DNA of 47,771 bases from Streptomyces sp. NRRL F-4489 (lineage in GTDB: Bacteria > Actinomycetota > Actinomycetes > Streptomycetales > Streptomycetaceae). The notes beneath the pieces were generated by a model. It did no database searches and was not told the origin of the DNA. It was given only the letters and a program-made list of their open reading frames with translations. The stretch spans positions 1 through 47,771 of the forward strand of contig NZ_LLZI01000239.1 in NCBI RefSeq assembly GCF_001509485.1, given 5' to 3'. The position numbers were made by a program, and so were the translations under genes. Below, piece by piece: positions 7,769-16,584 of this stretch (the first letter of the stretch is position 1; every line of letters starts with the position of its first letter).

Positions 7769-8400
7769 CCCGGCGCAAGCGCCGCCCCCGGGTGCTCGTC
7801 CGGGTCCGTGCGGGCGGCGCGGCCGGCGGTGAGGGCCTCGGTGAGGGTGAGGCGGTCCTCGGCGAGGGCGGTGCAGGTGGCGGTGTCCATGCGCAGGACG
7901 GCGTCGGGGTGGGGGGCGGGGCCGTCGGCGTAGTGGGGGTCGGTGGGGTCGAGGACGAGGTGGAAGGTGCCCTCGTCCAGGACGATGTCGAGGACGCGGA
8001 CCGGTTCGCCGGCGAAGTGGCGGGCCAGCCGGGTCATCAGGGGGACCGCGAACCAGTGGGCGCGTACGGCGTCGGTGGGGCGCCGTTCGGCGAGGGCGGG
8101 GGCGCCCCAGTCGGCGAGGGCGGTCAGCGCGGGGAGCAGGGCGCGGCCGCGGGGGGTGAGGTCGTAGACGGAGGCGGCGGGCCGGGCGAGGCGGCGGCGG
8201 GTGAGCAGGCCGTCGCGTTCCATGTCCTTCAGGCGGGTGGCGAGCATGTCGGTGCTGACGCCCGGCAGGTCGGCGTGGAGGTCGCTGTAGCGGCGGGGGC
8301 CGCCGAGCAGCTCCCGGACGATCAGCAGGGTCCAGCGGTCGCCGACGGCGTCCAGGGCCCGGGCGACGGCGCAGTACTGGTCATAACTTCGGCGCGGCAT
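7765..8400 (-). CDS. HxlR-family winged-helix transcriptional regulator
   Basis: The product is 211 residues. The HxlR DNA-binding domain occupies residues 1-105, with CAVARALDAVGDRWTLLIVR, PRRYSDLHADLPGVSTDMLA, and LTPRGRALLPALTALADWG. A C-terminal extension of about 100 residues (FAGEPVRVLDIVLDEGTFHL) resembles an SCP2-like or ligand-binding fold, seen in a subset of the family. The gene is divergent from the AlaA-like aminotransferase. Two identical 9-base direct repeats lie just upstream of its ATG, as expected for an autoregulated and divergently acting regulator. It overlaps the APH-like ORF by 4 bases at its 3' end. The effector is unknown; the family often senses electrophiles or redox stress. 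Confidence 0.9.
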   Translation of the reverse strand: MPRRSYDQYCAVARALDAVGDRWTLLIVRELLGGPRRYSDLHADLPGVSTDMLATRLKDMERDGLLTRRRLARPAASVYDLTPRGRALLPALTALADWGAPALAERRPTDAVRAHWFAVPLMTRLARHFAGEPVRVLDIVLDEGTFHLVLDPTDPHYADGPAPHPDAVLRMDTATCTALAEDRLTLTEALTAGRAARTDPDEHPGAALAPG

Positions 8401-8421
8401 GACACCAGCATAGATGTGTGG

Positions 8422-8459
8422 TTGGATTTTCCAAGTAGGAAGTGGGGAAATCCAAGTAG
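8422..8459. promoter_or_regulatory. Tandem TCCAAGTAG repeats and palindrome, candidate HxlR operator
   Basis: The 9-base word tccaagtag occurs at 8430-8438 and again at 8451-8459, a 21-base step that places both on the same face of the helix. The first copy overlaps the palindrome ttggattttccaa (8422-8434). The element lies 22-59 bases upstream of the HxlR ATG and 56-93 bases upstream of the aminotransferase GTG. It is therefore well placed to control both divergent genes. Confidence 0.6.
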
Positions 8460-8514
8460 CCTGTTCGGGCGCTGCCGCGGTCCGCGGCGGACGAGTCAAG
8501 TGGGAGGTGGCCGC

Positions 8515-9726
8515 GTGCAGTTCAAGCAGTCCGGCAAGATGGCCGACGTCTGTTACGAGATCCGCGGGCCGGTGATCGAGCACGCGGACGCGCTGGAGGA
8601 GGCCGGCCACAGCGTGCTGCGGCTGAACACCGGCAACCCCGCGCTGTTCGGCTTCGAGTGCCCCGAGGACATCCTCCAGGACGTGATGCGCAACCTCTCC
8701 CGCGCGCACGGCTACACCGAGTCCCGCGGCATCCTCTCGGCCCGCCGCGCGGTGGCCCAGCGCTATCAGGAGGCCGGTCTGGCGGACGTCGGCGTGGATG
8801 ACGTCTACCTCGGCAACGGCGTCTCCGAGCTGATCTCCATGGCCGTGCAGGCGCTGCTGGACGACGGGGACGAAGTCCTCATCCCGGCGCCCGACTTCCC
8901 GTTGTGGACGGCCGTGACCAGCCTGGCCGGCGGCAAGCCGGTGCACTACCTGTGCGACGAGTCCGCGGACTGGCTGCCGGACCTGGACGACCTCGCCTCT
9001 AAGATCACCGACCGGACCCGCGCACTGGTCATCATCAACCCCAACAACCCCACCGGCGCGGTCTACCCGCGCGAACTGCTGGAAGGGATGCTCGACCTCG
9101 CCCGCCGCCACCAGCTGATGGTGTTCGCGGACGAGATCTACGACCGGATCCTCTACGACGACGCGGTCCACCACCACGCCGCGGTGCTCGCCCCGGACCT
9201 GGTGTGCCTGACGTTCAGCGGGCTGTCCAAGGCGTACCGGGTGGCCGGGTTCCGCTCGGGCTGGCTGGTGGTCTCCGGCCCCAAGGAGCACGCCGCGGAC
9301 TATCTGGAGGGCCTGGGCACCCTGGCGTCCATGCGGCTGTGCCCCAACGCCCCGGCGCAGTACGCGATCCAGGCGGCGCTCGGCGGCCGGCAGTCCATCA
9401 CGGACCTGGTGCTGCCCGGCGGCCGGCTGCGCGAGCAGCGCGACCGGGCCTGGGAGCGGCTCAACGAGATCCCGGGCGTCTCGTGTGTCAAGCCCAAGGG
9501 CGCGCTGTACGCGTTCCCGCGCCTGGATCCGGCGGTGCACAGGATCCACGACGACGAGAAGTTCGTCCTGGACCTGCTGCTGCGGGAGAAGATCCAGGTG
9601 GTGCAGGGCACCGGCTTCAACTGGCCGCGCCCGGACCACTTCCGCATCCTGACCCTGCCGTACGCCGACGACCTCGACGCGGCGATCAGCCGGATCGGGC
9701 GCTTCCTGGCCGGTTACCGCCAGTAG
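8515..9726 (+). CDS. AlaA-like PLP-dependent aminotransferase (glutamate-pyruvate type)
   Basis: The product is 403 residues, class I/II fold type I. Visible signatures are GNPALFGFECPEDIL, the ESRGILSARRAVAQRY substrate-loop motif, IINPNNPTGAVYP, the cofactor Asp in VFADEIYDRILYDD, and the Schiff-base Lys239 in SGLSKAYRVAGFRSGWLV. This set matches E. coli AlaA and its actinobacterial relatives, which make alanine from pyruvate and glutamate. The start is the GTG at 8515, preceded by gggaggtgg. It stands upstream of the egt genes but is not EgtE, which belongs to a different (class V) aminotransferase group. A possible stem-loop lies about 8 bases after the stop. Confidence 0.9.
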   Translation: MQFKQSGKMADVCYEIRGPVIEHADALEEAGHSVLRLNTGNPALFGFECPEDILQDVMRNLSRAHGYTESRGILSARRAVAQRYQEAGLADVGVDDVYLGNGVSELISMAVQALLDDGDEVLIPAPDFPLWTAVTSLAGGKPVHYLCDESADWLPDLDDLASKITDRTRALVIINPNNPTGAVYPRELLEGMLDLARRHQLMVFADEIYDRILYDDAVHHHAAVLAPDLVCLTFSGLSKAYRVAGFRSGWLVVSGPKEHAADYLEGLGTLASMRLCPNAPAQYAIQAALGGRQSITDLVLPGGRLREQRDRAWERLNEIPGVSCVKPKGALYAFPRLDPAVHRIHDDEKFVLDLLLREKIQVVQGTGFNWPRPDHFRILTLPYADDLDAAISRIGRFLAGYRQ

Positions 9727-9733
9727 GGCCGGC

Positions 9734-9783
9734 GGCCGGGGCCGGGCCGGACGCCGCCGGGCGGGCCGGACGCGGCCCCGGCC
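9734..9783 (+). terminator. Possible terminator after aminotransferase gene
   Basis: An 11-base perfect inverted repeat (ggccggggccg / cggccccggcc) encloses a 28-base loop shortly after the stop codon. The region is very G/C-rich, so the match is only suggestive. Confidence 0.4.
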
Positions 9784-9946
9784 ACCCGAACGGGCGTATC
9801 GATTTTTCCCGCTCCCCTCCCCCGTCCCACCTGCCCGGTCCCGGCCCCCGGGCACTCCGCCGCGGCCCGGCGCCCTTGAGCCGGGCGCCGGCAGCCGCTT
9901 AGGTGGAGGGCGGCCGTTCCAGCCGCCCCGAGGGGAGTGCGCAGCG

Positions 9947-11269
9947 ATGCCCGTACGCCCGCCGATATCAGAAGCCGAACTCGAAGCCCATCTGCGCGGT
10001 ATCTGCTTCAAGACCGGACCACCGCGCCGGACCGGCGTCGAGATCGAGCTGCTGGTCCACGACGCCCGCAACCCCCGATGTCCGGTCGACGCCGACCGGA
10101 TGCGGACCGCGGCGGCCGCCCTGCGCGCCCTGCCGCTCACCTCCGCCCTCACCTTCGAACCCGGCGGCCAGCTGGAGCTCAGCTCGCTGCCCGCCCCGAC
10201 CCTCAACGCCTGCGTGGCGGCCGTCCGCGCCGATCTCGCCCGGGTCCGGCCCGTCCTGCGGGAGCTGGGCCTCGGCCTCGCCGGCCACGGCCACAACCCC
10301 TGGCACCCCCCGCGGCGGGTGCTCACCGCCCCGCGCTACGACGCCATGGAGGCGTACTTCGACCGGCGCGGCCCGGACGGCCGGCACATGATGTGCGGTA
10401 CCGCCTCGGTGCAGGTGTGCCTGGACGCCGGGCACGAGGAGCCGGGTCCGCTGGGGCTGGGCCGGCGCTGGCTGCTGGCGCATCTGCTGGGCGCGGTGCT
10501 GGCCGCCGCGTTCGCCAACTCCCCGCTCGCCGAGGGCCGCCCGACCGGCTACCGCACCACCCGCCAGGCGATTTGGACGCGCATCGACCCGGGCCGCACC
10601 CTGGCCCCGCCCGCCGGCCCCGATCCGCGCGCCGCCTGGGCCCGCTACGCGCTGGACGCCCCGGTGATGTGCGTGCGGCGCCCCGACGGGCCCTGGGACG
10701 CGCCGGAGGGCCTGACGTTCCGGGAGTGGGTGCGTACCGGCGCGCCCCGGCCGCCGGACCGGGCGGACCTGGACTACCACGTGACCACCCTCTTCCCGCC
10801 GGTCCGGCCGCGCGGCCATCTGGAGCTGCGGATGATCGACGCGCAGCCGGGCGAGGACGGGTGGATCGTGCCGCTGGCCGTCACGGCCGCGCTCTTCGAC
10901 GACCCGGAGGCCGCCGAGTACGCCTACCGGGCCGTCAAGCCGCTGGCGGAGACCGCCGGCCGCGACCCCGCGCCGGACAACCCGCTGTGGCGGACCGCGG
11001 CCCGCGACGGCCTTGCCGACCCCGAGCTGCGCGCCGCCGCGGCCGCCTGCTTCGCCGCCGCGCGGGAGGCGCTGCCCCGGCTGGGCGCCGCGCCCGCGAT
11101 CCGGGACGCGGTCGCGGAGTTCACCGCGCGCTACGTGGACCGCGGCCGGTGCCCCGCCGACGACCAGCTCGACGCCCTGCGCGCGGCCCAGCGGGCGGCC
11201 GGCCCGCCGCCGGCCCCCGGGCCCGGCACCGCCGCCGGGGGCCCTCTCACCGTTGGGAAGGACGCTTAA
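9947..11269 (+). CDS. egtA: Ergothioneine biosynthesis glutamate-cysteine ligase EgtA
   Basis: The product is 440 residues and belongs to the GCS2-type glutamate-cysteine ligases. Visible signatures are TGVEIELLVHD near the N-terminus (metal/glutamate-binding Glu residues), FEPGGQLELSSLP, HGHNPW, MMCGTASVQVCLDAG, and HLELRMIDAQPG. It makes gamma-glutamylcysteine, the sulfur donor that EgtB joins to hercynine. It is the first gene of the egtABCD run: the ATG at 9947 has a clear aggggag site, and the egtB GTG starts immediately after the TAA. The context settles the assignment as EgtA rather than another GCS2 member. Confidence 0.93.
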   Translation: MPVRPPISEAELEAHLRGICFKTGPPRRTGVEIELLVHDARNPRCPVDADRMRTAAAALRALPLTSALTFEPGGQLELSSLPAPTLNACVAAVRADLARVRPVLRELGLGLAGHGHNPWHPPRRVLTAPRYDAMEAYFDRRGPDGRHMMCGTASVQVCLDAGHEEPGPLGLGRRWLLAHLLGAVLAAAFANSPLAEGRPTGYRTTRQAIWTRIDPGRTLAPPAGPDPRAAWARYALDAPVMCVRRPDGPWDAPEGLTFREWVRTGAPRPPDRADLDYHVTTLFPPVRPRGHLELRMIDAQPGEDGWIVPLAVTAALFDDPEAAEYAYRAVKPLAETAGRDPAPDNPLWRTAARDGLADPELRAAAAACFAAAREALPRLGAAPAIRDAVAEFTARYVDRGRCPADDQLDALRAAQRAAGPPPAPGPGTAAGGPLTVGKDA

Positions 11270-12586
11270 GTGACCACCGATCCCGAGCCGGTCCGGGAGC
11301 GGGCCGCCGCCGCGCTGCTCGCCGCCCGCGACCGCACCCGCCTGCTGACCACGTGCGTCGAGGAGCCGGACCTGGTCGCCCAGCACTCCCCGCTGATGTC
11401 GCCCCTGGTGTGGGACCTGGCGCACATCGGCAACCAGGAGGAGCAGTGGCTGCTGCGCACCGTGGGCGGCCGCGACCCGCTGCGCCCCGATATCGACTCC
11501 GTCTACGACGCGTTCGCGCATCCGCGCGCCGCGCGCCCGTCGCTGCCGCTGCTCGGCCCGGCCGAGGCGCACGGCTACGCCGCCGAGGTGCGCGGCCGGG
11601 TGCTGGACGTCCTGGAACGCAGTCCGCTGCGCGGCGGGCCGCTGCTGGACGCCGGCTTCGCCTTCGGCATGATCGCCCAGCACGAGCAGCAGCACGACGA
11701 GACCATGCTGATCACCCACCAGCTGCGCAAGGGCCCGCCGGTCCTGACCGCGCCCGAGCCGCCGCCCGCGCCGCCCGGCCCGCTGCCGCCCGAAGTGCTG
11801 GTGCCCGGCGGGCCGTTCGTGATGGGCACCTCCACCGAGCCGTGGGCGCTGGACAACGAACGGCCCGCGCACCGGCGCACGGTCGCGCCGTTCTTCCTCG
11901 ACACCACCCCCGTCACCAACGCCGCGTATCAGCGTTTCGTCGACGACGGCGGCTACGAGGAGCCGCGCTGGTGGGCCCCGGAGGGCTGGGCGCAGGTGCG
12001 CGAACACCGGCTGCGGGCGCCGCTGTTCTGGCGCCGCGAGGGCGGGCAGTGGCTGCGCCGCCGCTTCGGGGTGGTCGAGCCGGTGCCGCCGGACGAGCCG
12101 GTGCTGCACGTCAGCTGGTACGAGGCGGACGCGTACGCGCGCTGGGCCGGGCGCCGGCTGCCCACCGAGGCCGAGTGGGAGAAGGCGGCCCGCCACGACC
12201 CGGCGACCGGCCGGGACCGGCGCTACCCGTGGGGTGACGCGGACCCCGGCCCGCACCACGCCAACCTCGGCCAGCGCCATCTGCGCCCGGCGCCGGCCGG
12301 CGCCTACCCCGAGGGCGCCTCGCCGCTCGGCATCCGCCAGCTGATCGGCGATGTGTGGGAGTGGACGGCCGACGACTTCCTGCCCTACCCGGGCTTCGCG
12401 GCGTTCCCGTACCGCGAATACTCCGAGGTGTTCTTCGGCAGCGCGCACAAGGTGCTGCGCGGCGGCTCGTTCGCCGTGGACCCGGTCGCCTGCCGGGGCA
12501 CGTTCCGCAACTGGGACCTTCCGGTGCGGCGGCAGATCTTCGCCGGGTTCCGCACCGCCCGGGACGCCGCACCGGACGTGAACTGA
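11270..12586 (+). CDS. egtB: Hercynine sulfoxide synthase EgtB
   Basis: The product is 438 residues with a DinB-like N-terminal domain and a C-terminal formylglycine-generating-enzyme (FGE-sulfatase) domain. The iron ligands of the family are all present: His52 (WDLAHIGNQEEQW) and the HxxxH pair His138 and His142 (AQHEQQHDET). The FGE part shows VPGGPFVMGTS, TTPVTNAAYQRFV, VSWYEADAYARWAGRRLPTE and VLRGGSFA. With O2 and Fe(II) it couples gamma-glutamylcysteine to hercynine to give the sulfoxide. The start is the GTG at 11270, directly after egtA's stop. Its own stop shares one base with the ATG of egtC (TGATG). Confidence 0.96.
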   Translation: MTTDPEPVRERAAAALLAARDRTRLLTTCVEEPDLVAQHSPLMSPLVWDLAHIGNQEEQWLLRTVGGRDPLRPDIDSVYDAFAHPRAARPSLPLLGPAEAHGYAAEVRGRVLDVLERSPLRGGPLLDAGFAFGMIAQHEQQHDETMLITHQLRKGPPVLTAPEPPPAPPGPLPPEVLVPGGPFVMGTSTEPWALDNERPAHRRTVAPFFLDTTPVTNAAYQRFVDDGGYEEPRWWAPEGWAQVREHRLRAPLFWRREGGQWLRRRFGVVEPVPPDEPVLHVSWYEADAYARWAGRRLPTEAEWEKAARHDPATGRDRRYPWGDADPGPHHANLGQRHLRPAPAGAYPEGASPLGIRQLIGDVWEWTADDFLPYPGFAAFPYREYSEVFFGSAHKVLRGGSFAVDPVACRGTFRNWDLPVRRQIFAGFRTARDAAPDVN

Positions 12587-13341
12587 TGTGCCGTCATCTG
12601 GCGTACGTGGGGCCGGAGGTGCCGTTCGGGCAGGTGGTGCTGGCGCCGCCGCACGGTCTGTACCGGCAGTCGTGGGCGCCGCGCCACCAGCGGCACGGCA
12701 CGGTCAACGCGGACGGTTTCGGCGTCGGCTGGTACGCGCCCGGCGACCCGGTGCCGGCCCGCTACCGCCGGGCCGGGCCGATCTGGGCCGATGAGCAGCT
12801 GCCCGACCTGGGCCGGGTGATCCGGACGGGGGCGCTGCTGGCCGCCGTCCGGGACGCCACGGTGTGCGGCGCGGACGCCGAGGCGGCCGCCGCGCCGTTC
12901 GCCACCGGGCGGTACCTCTTCAGCCACAACGGCGCGGTGGCCGGCTGGCCGGACAGCATGGCGCCGCTCGCCGCCGCGCTGCCCGCCGGGGAGCTGCTGC
13001 GGCTGGCGGCGCGCTCCGACACCGCGTTCCTGTGGGCGCTGGTCCACCACCGGCTGGCGGCCGGCGCCGAACCGGGCGACGCGCTGGCCGGCACCGTCGA
13101 GGACGCCGCCGCGGCCGCGCCCGGCTCCCGGCTCAACCTCCTGCTGACCGACGGCACCACCATCGCCGCCACCACCTGGGGCGACACCCTCTACCACCTG
13201 GCCGTGCCCGGCGGCGGCCGGGTCGTCGCCTCCGAGCCCTACGACACCTCCCCCCACTGGACCGAGGTGCCCGACCGCACCCTGCTGCGCGCCACCCGCA
13301 CCGAGGTCACCCTCACCCCGCTCAAGGAGCCCGCCACGTGA
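12586..13341 (+). CDS. egtC: Gamma-glutamyl-hercynylcysteine sulfoxide hydrolase EgtC
   Basis: The product is 251 residues, a class II (Ntn) glutamine amidotransferase. Cys2 becomes the N-terminal nucleophile after Met removal (MCRHLAYVG). Other family elements are NADGFGVGWY and YLFSHNGAVAGW. It removes the gamma-glutamyl group from the EgtB product. The ATG overlaps the egtB stop by one base, and egtD begins with GTGA across its own stop. Translation along the operon therefore appears coupled. Length and motifs match the family. Confidence 0.95.
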   Translation: MCRHLAYVGPEVPFGQVVLAPPHGLYRQSWAPRHQRHGTVNADGFGVGWYAPGDPVPARYRRAGPIWADEQLPDLGRVIRTGALLAAVRDATVCGADAEAAAAPFATGRYLFSHNGAVAGWPDSMAPLAAALPAGELLRLAARSDTAFLWALVHHRLAAGAEPGDALAGTVEDAAAAAPGSRLNLLLTDGTTIAATTWGDTLYHLAVPGGGRVVASEPYDTSPHWTEVPDRTLLRATRTEVTLTPLKEPAT

Positions 13342-14300
13342 GCCCGCTCAGCCTCACCCGCACCCTGCCCGCCGACGCCACCGCCGCCGCCCTGCGCGCC
13401 GACGTGGCCGAGGGCCTGTCCCGTACGCCCAAGCAGCTGCCGCCGAAGTGGTTCTACGACGCCCGCGGCAGCGAGCTGTTCGAAGAGATCACCACCCTGC
13501 CCGCCTACTACCCCACCCGCGCCGAACGCGAGATCCTGACCGCCACCGCCGGCCGGATCGCCGCCGCCACCGGCGCCCGCACCCTGATCGAGCTGGGCTC
13601 GGGGTCGTCCGAGAAGACCCGGCTGCTGCTGCGCGCGCTGACCGGGCTGCGCACCTACGTCCCGGTGGACGTCAGCGAGTCCGCGCTGCGGGCGGCCGGC
13701 GAGGCGCTGCTGACCGAGCACCCCGGGCTGACCGTGCACGCCCTGGTCGCCGACTTCCAGCAGGGCCTGACGCTGCCGGAGGCGCCCGGGCCGCGGCTGC
13801 TGGCGTTCCTCGGCGGCACCCTCGGCAACCTCCTCCCCGGCGAACGGGCCGCGTTCCTGCGGTCCGTGCACGGTCTGCTGGCGCCCGGGGACGCCCTGCT
13901 GCTCGGCACCGACCTGGTCAAGGACGAGGCCACGCTGATCGCCGCGTACGACGACGACCAGGGGGTGACGGCCGCGTTCAACAAGAACGTGCTGGAGGTC
14001 ATCAACCGCGAGCTGGGCGCCGACTTCGACCCGGCGGACTTCGACCACGTCGCGCGCTGGGACGCCGCCGAGGAGTGGATCGAGATGCGGCTGCGGGCCC
14101 GGCGGGAGCTGACCGTGAAGATCCCGGACCTCGATCTGGTGGTGCCGTTCGCGGCCGGCGAGGAGCTGCGCACGGAGGTCTCCGCGAAGTTCCGCGAGGA
14201 CCGGGTACGGGCCGAACTCGCCGCCGCGGGGCTTGAGTTGGCCGAGTGGTGGACGGACCGCGCCGGGCGGTTCGCGCTGTCGCTGGCCGTGCGGACCTGA
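13338..14300 (+). CDS. egtD: Histidine N-alpha-methyltransferase EgtD
   Basis: The product is 320 residues. It has the DUF2260/EgtD methyltransferase fold with PPKWFYDARGSELFEEI, LPAYYPTRAE (substrate Tyr), the SAM motif ELGSGSSEKT near residue 85, VPVDVSESALR, and the GGTLGN loop whose Asn contacts histidine in characterised EgtD. It trimethylates histidine to hercynine, the first committed step of ergothioneine synthesis. The start is the GTG at 13338, overlapping the egtC stop by 4 bases. A strong stem-loop follows the stop and probably ends the operon. No egtE gene follows. Confidence 0.96.
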   Translation: MSPLSLTRTLPADATAAALRADVAEGLSRTPKQLPPKWFYDARGSELFEEITTLPAYYPTRAEREILTATAGRIAAATGARTLIELGSGSSEKTRLLLRALTGLRTYVPVDVSESALRAAGEALLTEHPGLTVHALVADFQQGLTLPEAPGPRLLAFLGGTLGNLLPGERAAFLRSVHGLLAPGDALLLGTDLVKDEATLIAAYDDDQGVTAAFNKNVLEVINRELGADFDPADFDHVARWDAAEEWIEMRLRARRELTVKIPDLDLVVPFAAGEELRTEVSAKFREDRVRAELAAAGLELAEWWTDRAGRFALSLAVRT

Positions 14301-14305
14301 CCGGC

Positions 14306-14337
14306 GGCGGGCGCCCCGCGCACACGGGGTGCCCGCC
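14306..14337 (+). terminator. Terminator after egtD
   Basis: A 13-base stem (ggcgggcgccccg / cggggtgcccgcc, one G-U pair) closes a 6-base loop, starting 6 bases after the egtD stop. It is a good candidate for the 3' end of the egtABCD transcript. No T-run follows, as is common in this genus. Confidence 0.6.
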
Positions 14338-14433
14338 GGCCCGCCGGTGTGGTTCGATGCCCCGGTCGTACACCCGTGCCCGCGGACCGGCGGGCGCGGA
14401 CGGACCGGAACGGACACGGACAAGGGGCGGGGC

Positions 14434-15390
14434 ATGGGGACGGGTACGGGGACGGCGCTGGACCGGCGGGGGTTCCTCAGGGGCGCGGCGGGGCTGACCG
14501 CCGCCGGGGTGCTGACCGGCCTGGGCGGGGCGGGCGCGGCTATCGCCGTACCGCGCCCCCGGACCGCCCGCACGGCGGTCACCACCGCGGACTGGATGGC
14601 GGCGCTGGACGACGCCACGCCCGTGCGGCGGCTGACGATCCCCGGCACCCACGACTCCGGCGCGCGGTTCGGCGGGCCCTGGGTGGCCTGCCAGGACACC
14701 ACCGTGGCCGAGCAGCTGGCGTCCGGTATCCGCTTCCTGGACGTGCGCTGCCGGGCCATCGACGACGTCTTCGCGATCCACCACGGCGCGTTCTACCAGG
14801 AGCTGATGTTCGGCGATGTGCTCAACGCCTGCCGCGACTTCCTGCGGGCGCACCCGTCCGAGACCGTGCTGATGCGGGTCAAGCAGGAGTATTCGGAGGT
14901 CTCCGCCGAGGAGTTCCGCCGGATCTTCGGCATCTACCTCGACGCCAAGGGCTACCGCCCGCTGTTCCGGCTGGACCCGGGGCTGCCGCGGCTGGGCGAG
15001 GCGCGGGGCCGGGTGGTGCTGCTGGCGGACGCGGACGGGCTGGGCGGGGTGCGGTACGCCGATCCGGCGCTGTTCGACATCCAGGACGCCTACATGACCG
15101 AACCGCTCGGGAAGTTCCCCAAGGTCGAGGCGCAGTTCCGCAAGGCGGTCGCCGAGCCCGGCAAGCTCTTCGTCAACTACGTCTCGACCGCGGCGCTGCT
15201 CCCGCCGCGCTCCAACGCCGACCGGCTCAACCCGCGTGTGAAGAGCCTGCTGGCGGGCGAGGGCGCCGCCTGGCAGGGCCTGGGCATCGTCCCGATGGAC
15301 TTCCCCAGCGCGTACGGGATGGCGCCGGAGCTGATCCGGCACAACCTCGCCGGGCGCGGTGTCACCCTGGCGGCGCAGCGGGTCAGGTGA
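14434..15390 (+). CDS. Tat-exported phosphatidylinositol-specific phospholipase C-like protein
   Basis: The product is 318 residues. A twin-arginine signal (LDRRGFLRGAAGLTAAG) precedes a bacterial PI-PLC X-type domain. The two general acid/base histidines appear as His73 in LTIPGTHDSGARFG and His116/117 in FAIHHGAFYQE, with FLDVRCR between them and MRVKQEYSE after. Such enzymes cleave phosphatidylinositol or related glycerophosphodiesters outside the cell without a metal. The ATG at 14434 sits 9 bases after an aagggg site. It is the first of two PI-PLC-type genes in this window; the second (16607-17668) belongs to a different family. Confidence 0.9.
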   Translation: MGTGTGTALDRRGFLRGAAGLTAAGVLTGLGGAGAAIAVPRPRTARTAVTTADWMAALDDATPVRRLTIPGTHDSGARFGGPWVACQDTTVAEQLASGIRFLDVRCRAIDDVFAIHHGAFYQELMFGDVLNACRDFLRAHPSETVLMRVKQEYSEVSAEEFRRIFGIYLDAKGYRPLFRLDPGLPRLGEARGRVVLLADADGLGGVRYADPALFDIQDAYMTEPLGKFPKVEAQFRKAVAEPGKLFVNYVSTAALLPPRSNADRLNPRVKSLLAGEGAAWQGLGIVPMDFPSAYGMAPELIRHNLAGRGVTLAAQRVR

Positions 15391-15522
15391 TCGGCCGCCG
15401 GAGCCAACCCCGGCGGGCCGGTGTGCATCAGACTGGTGGGAATGTCTGTTTCCGGCGCCGCCCCGCCCCGTACGCCGCCGTACGGCCGGGCCGGCGCCGG
15501 CTGATGCGCGAGGCGGCACCTG

Positions 15523-16584
15523 GTGGAGACGAGCGAACGCGGCCCCGGGCCGGCGGAGGACGCGCCGGGCGGGCGCGGGACGGCCGGGGCGGCGGGGCCC
15601 GGCCCGGCGCCCGGGTGGCCGGAGCCGGGCGGCCCGGTGCGCACCGGCCGGGCCCGCGCCGGGGTGCCGCTGCGGGTGACGCTGGCGCTGGGCGCGCTGA
15701 CGGTCGTGGTGGGCGGTTCGGCGCTGGTCCTCAAAGCGGCGCGGCAGGACGCGTACGTGGCGCCCGGCGACCCGGTGAACGGAACGTACCGGGCGTCCCG
15801 GGCGGCCGGTGACCGGGCGGCCGCGGCGGTGCTGGCCGGCGGGTACCGCGAGCGGCCCGCCCCGCCGGCGGCGGCCGTCCGCCGGGCCGGCGAGGGCACG
15901 GCGCCGCTGCCGGAGTCCCGGCCCCTGGTGGCCACCGCCGCACCGCCCTCGCCTCCGGTCGGCGCGCTCTTCTCCCCGGAGGACGACGAGGGCGCCGGCC
16001 ACTACTGCACCGCGAGCGTGGTGCACTCCCCCGGCGGCAACCTCCTCGCCACCGCCGCGCACTGTGTCCACGACGGCGGCTTCCGCACCCGGCTGGTCTT
16101 CGCGCCCGGCCTGCACGACGGGATCGCGCCGTACGGGCTGTGGGTGCCGACCCGGGTCGACGTGGACCCGCGGTGGATCAGCGACCGGGACCCGGACCAC
16201 GACGTGGCGTTCGTCCGGGTGCGCCGGCACGGCGGCACCGACCAGCGGATCGAGGACGTCACCGGTGCCGAGCGGATCCGGTTCGACGCGCCGCCCGGCC
16301 GCCCGGCCCAGCTGACCGGCTATCCGGGTGACAGCGACACCCCGGTGGTGTGCCGGCACACCGCGGACGCCGAGGGTTCCGGCCAGCTGCGCTTCCCGTG
16401 CGAGGGCTTCCCGGCCGGGACCAGCGGCGGCCCGATGCTCACCGACGTCGACCCGGCCACCGGCACCGGTTCCCTGATCGGGGTGATCGGCGGGCAGGAC
16501 GAGGGCGGCGACGACACCACCTCGTACAGCAGCCGGTTCGGGGCGGATATCGCGGCGCTGTACCGGCGGGCCGCGCTGGGCTGA
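15523..16584 (+). CDS. Membrane-anchored trypsin-like serine protease
   Basis: The product is 353 residues and starts with GTG at 15523. A cytosolic Gly/Pro-rich N-terminus of about 50 residues leads to one membrane segment (VTLALGALTVVVGGSALVL). The protease domain follows from about residue 150. The catalytic triad is visible as His180 (LATAAHCVH), Asp227 (DPDHDVAFVRV) and Ser301 (FPAGTSGGPML), with a Cys162/Cys181 pair near the His. The type II anchor predicts that it acts at the outer membrane face or wall. Its stop codon lies inside a hairpin shared with the convergent PI-PLC gene. Its substrate is unknown. Confidence 0.88.
   Translation: METSERGPGPAEDAPGGRGTAGAAGPGPAPGWPEPGGPVRTGRARAGVPLRVTLALGALTVVVGGSALVLKAARQDAYVAPGDPVNGTYRASRAAGDRAAAAVLAGGYRERPAPPAAAVRRAGEGTAPLPESRPLVATAAPPSPPVGALFSPEDDEGAGHYCTASVVHSPGGNLLATAAHCVHDGGFRTRLVFAPGLHDGIAPYGLWVPTRVDVDPRWISDRDPDHDVAFVRVRRHGGTDQRIEDVTGAERIRFDAPPGRPAQLTGYPGDSDTPVVCRHTADAEGSGQLRFPCEGFPAGTSGGPMLTDVDPATGTGSLIGVIGGQDEGGDDTTSYSSRFGADIAALYRRAALG

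Noticed and set aside
8515..9726. EgtE (ergothioneine C-S lyase)
   Set aside because: It lies just upstream of egtA, but the motifs are those of class I AlaA-like aminotransferases, not of the class V group to which EgtE belongs.
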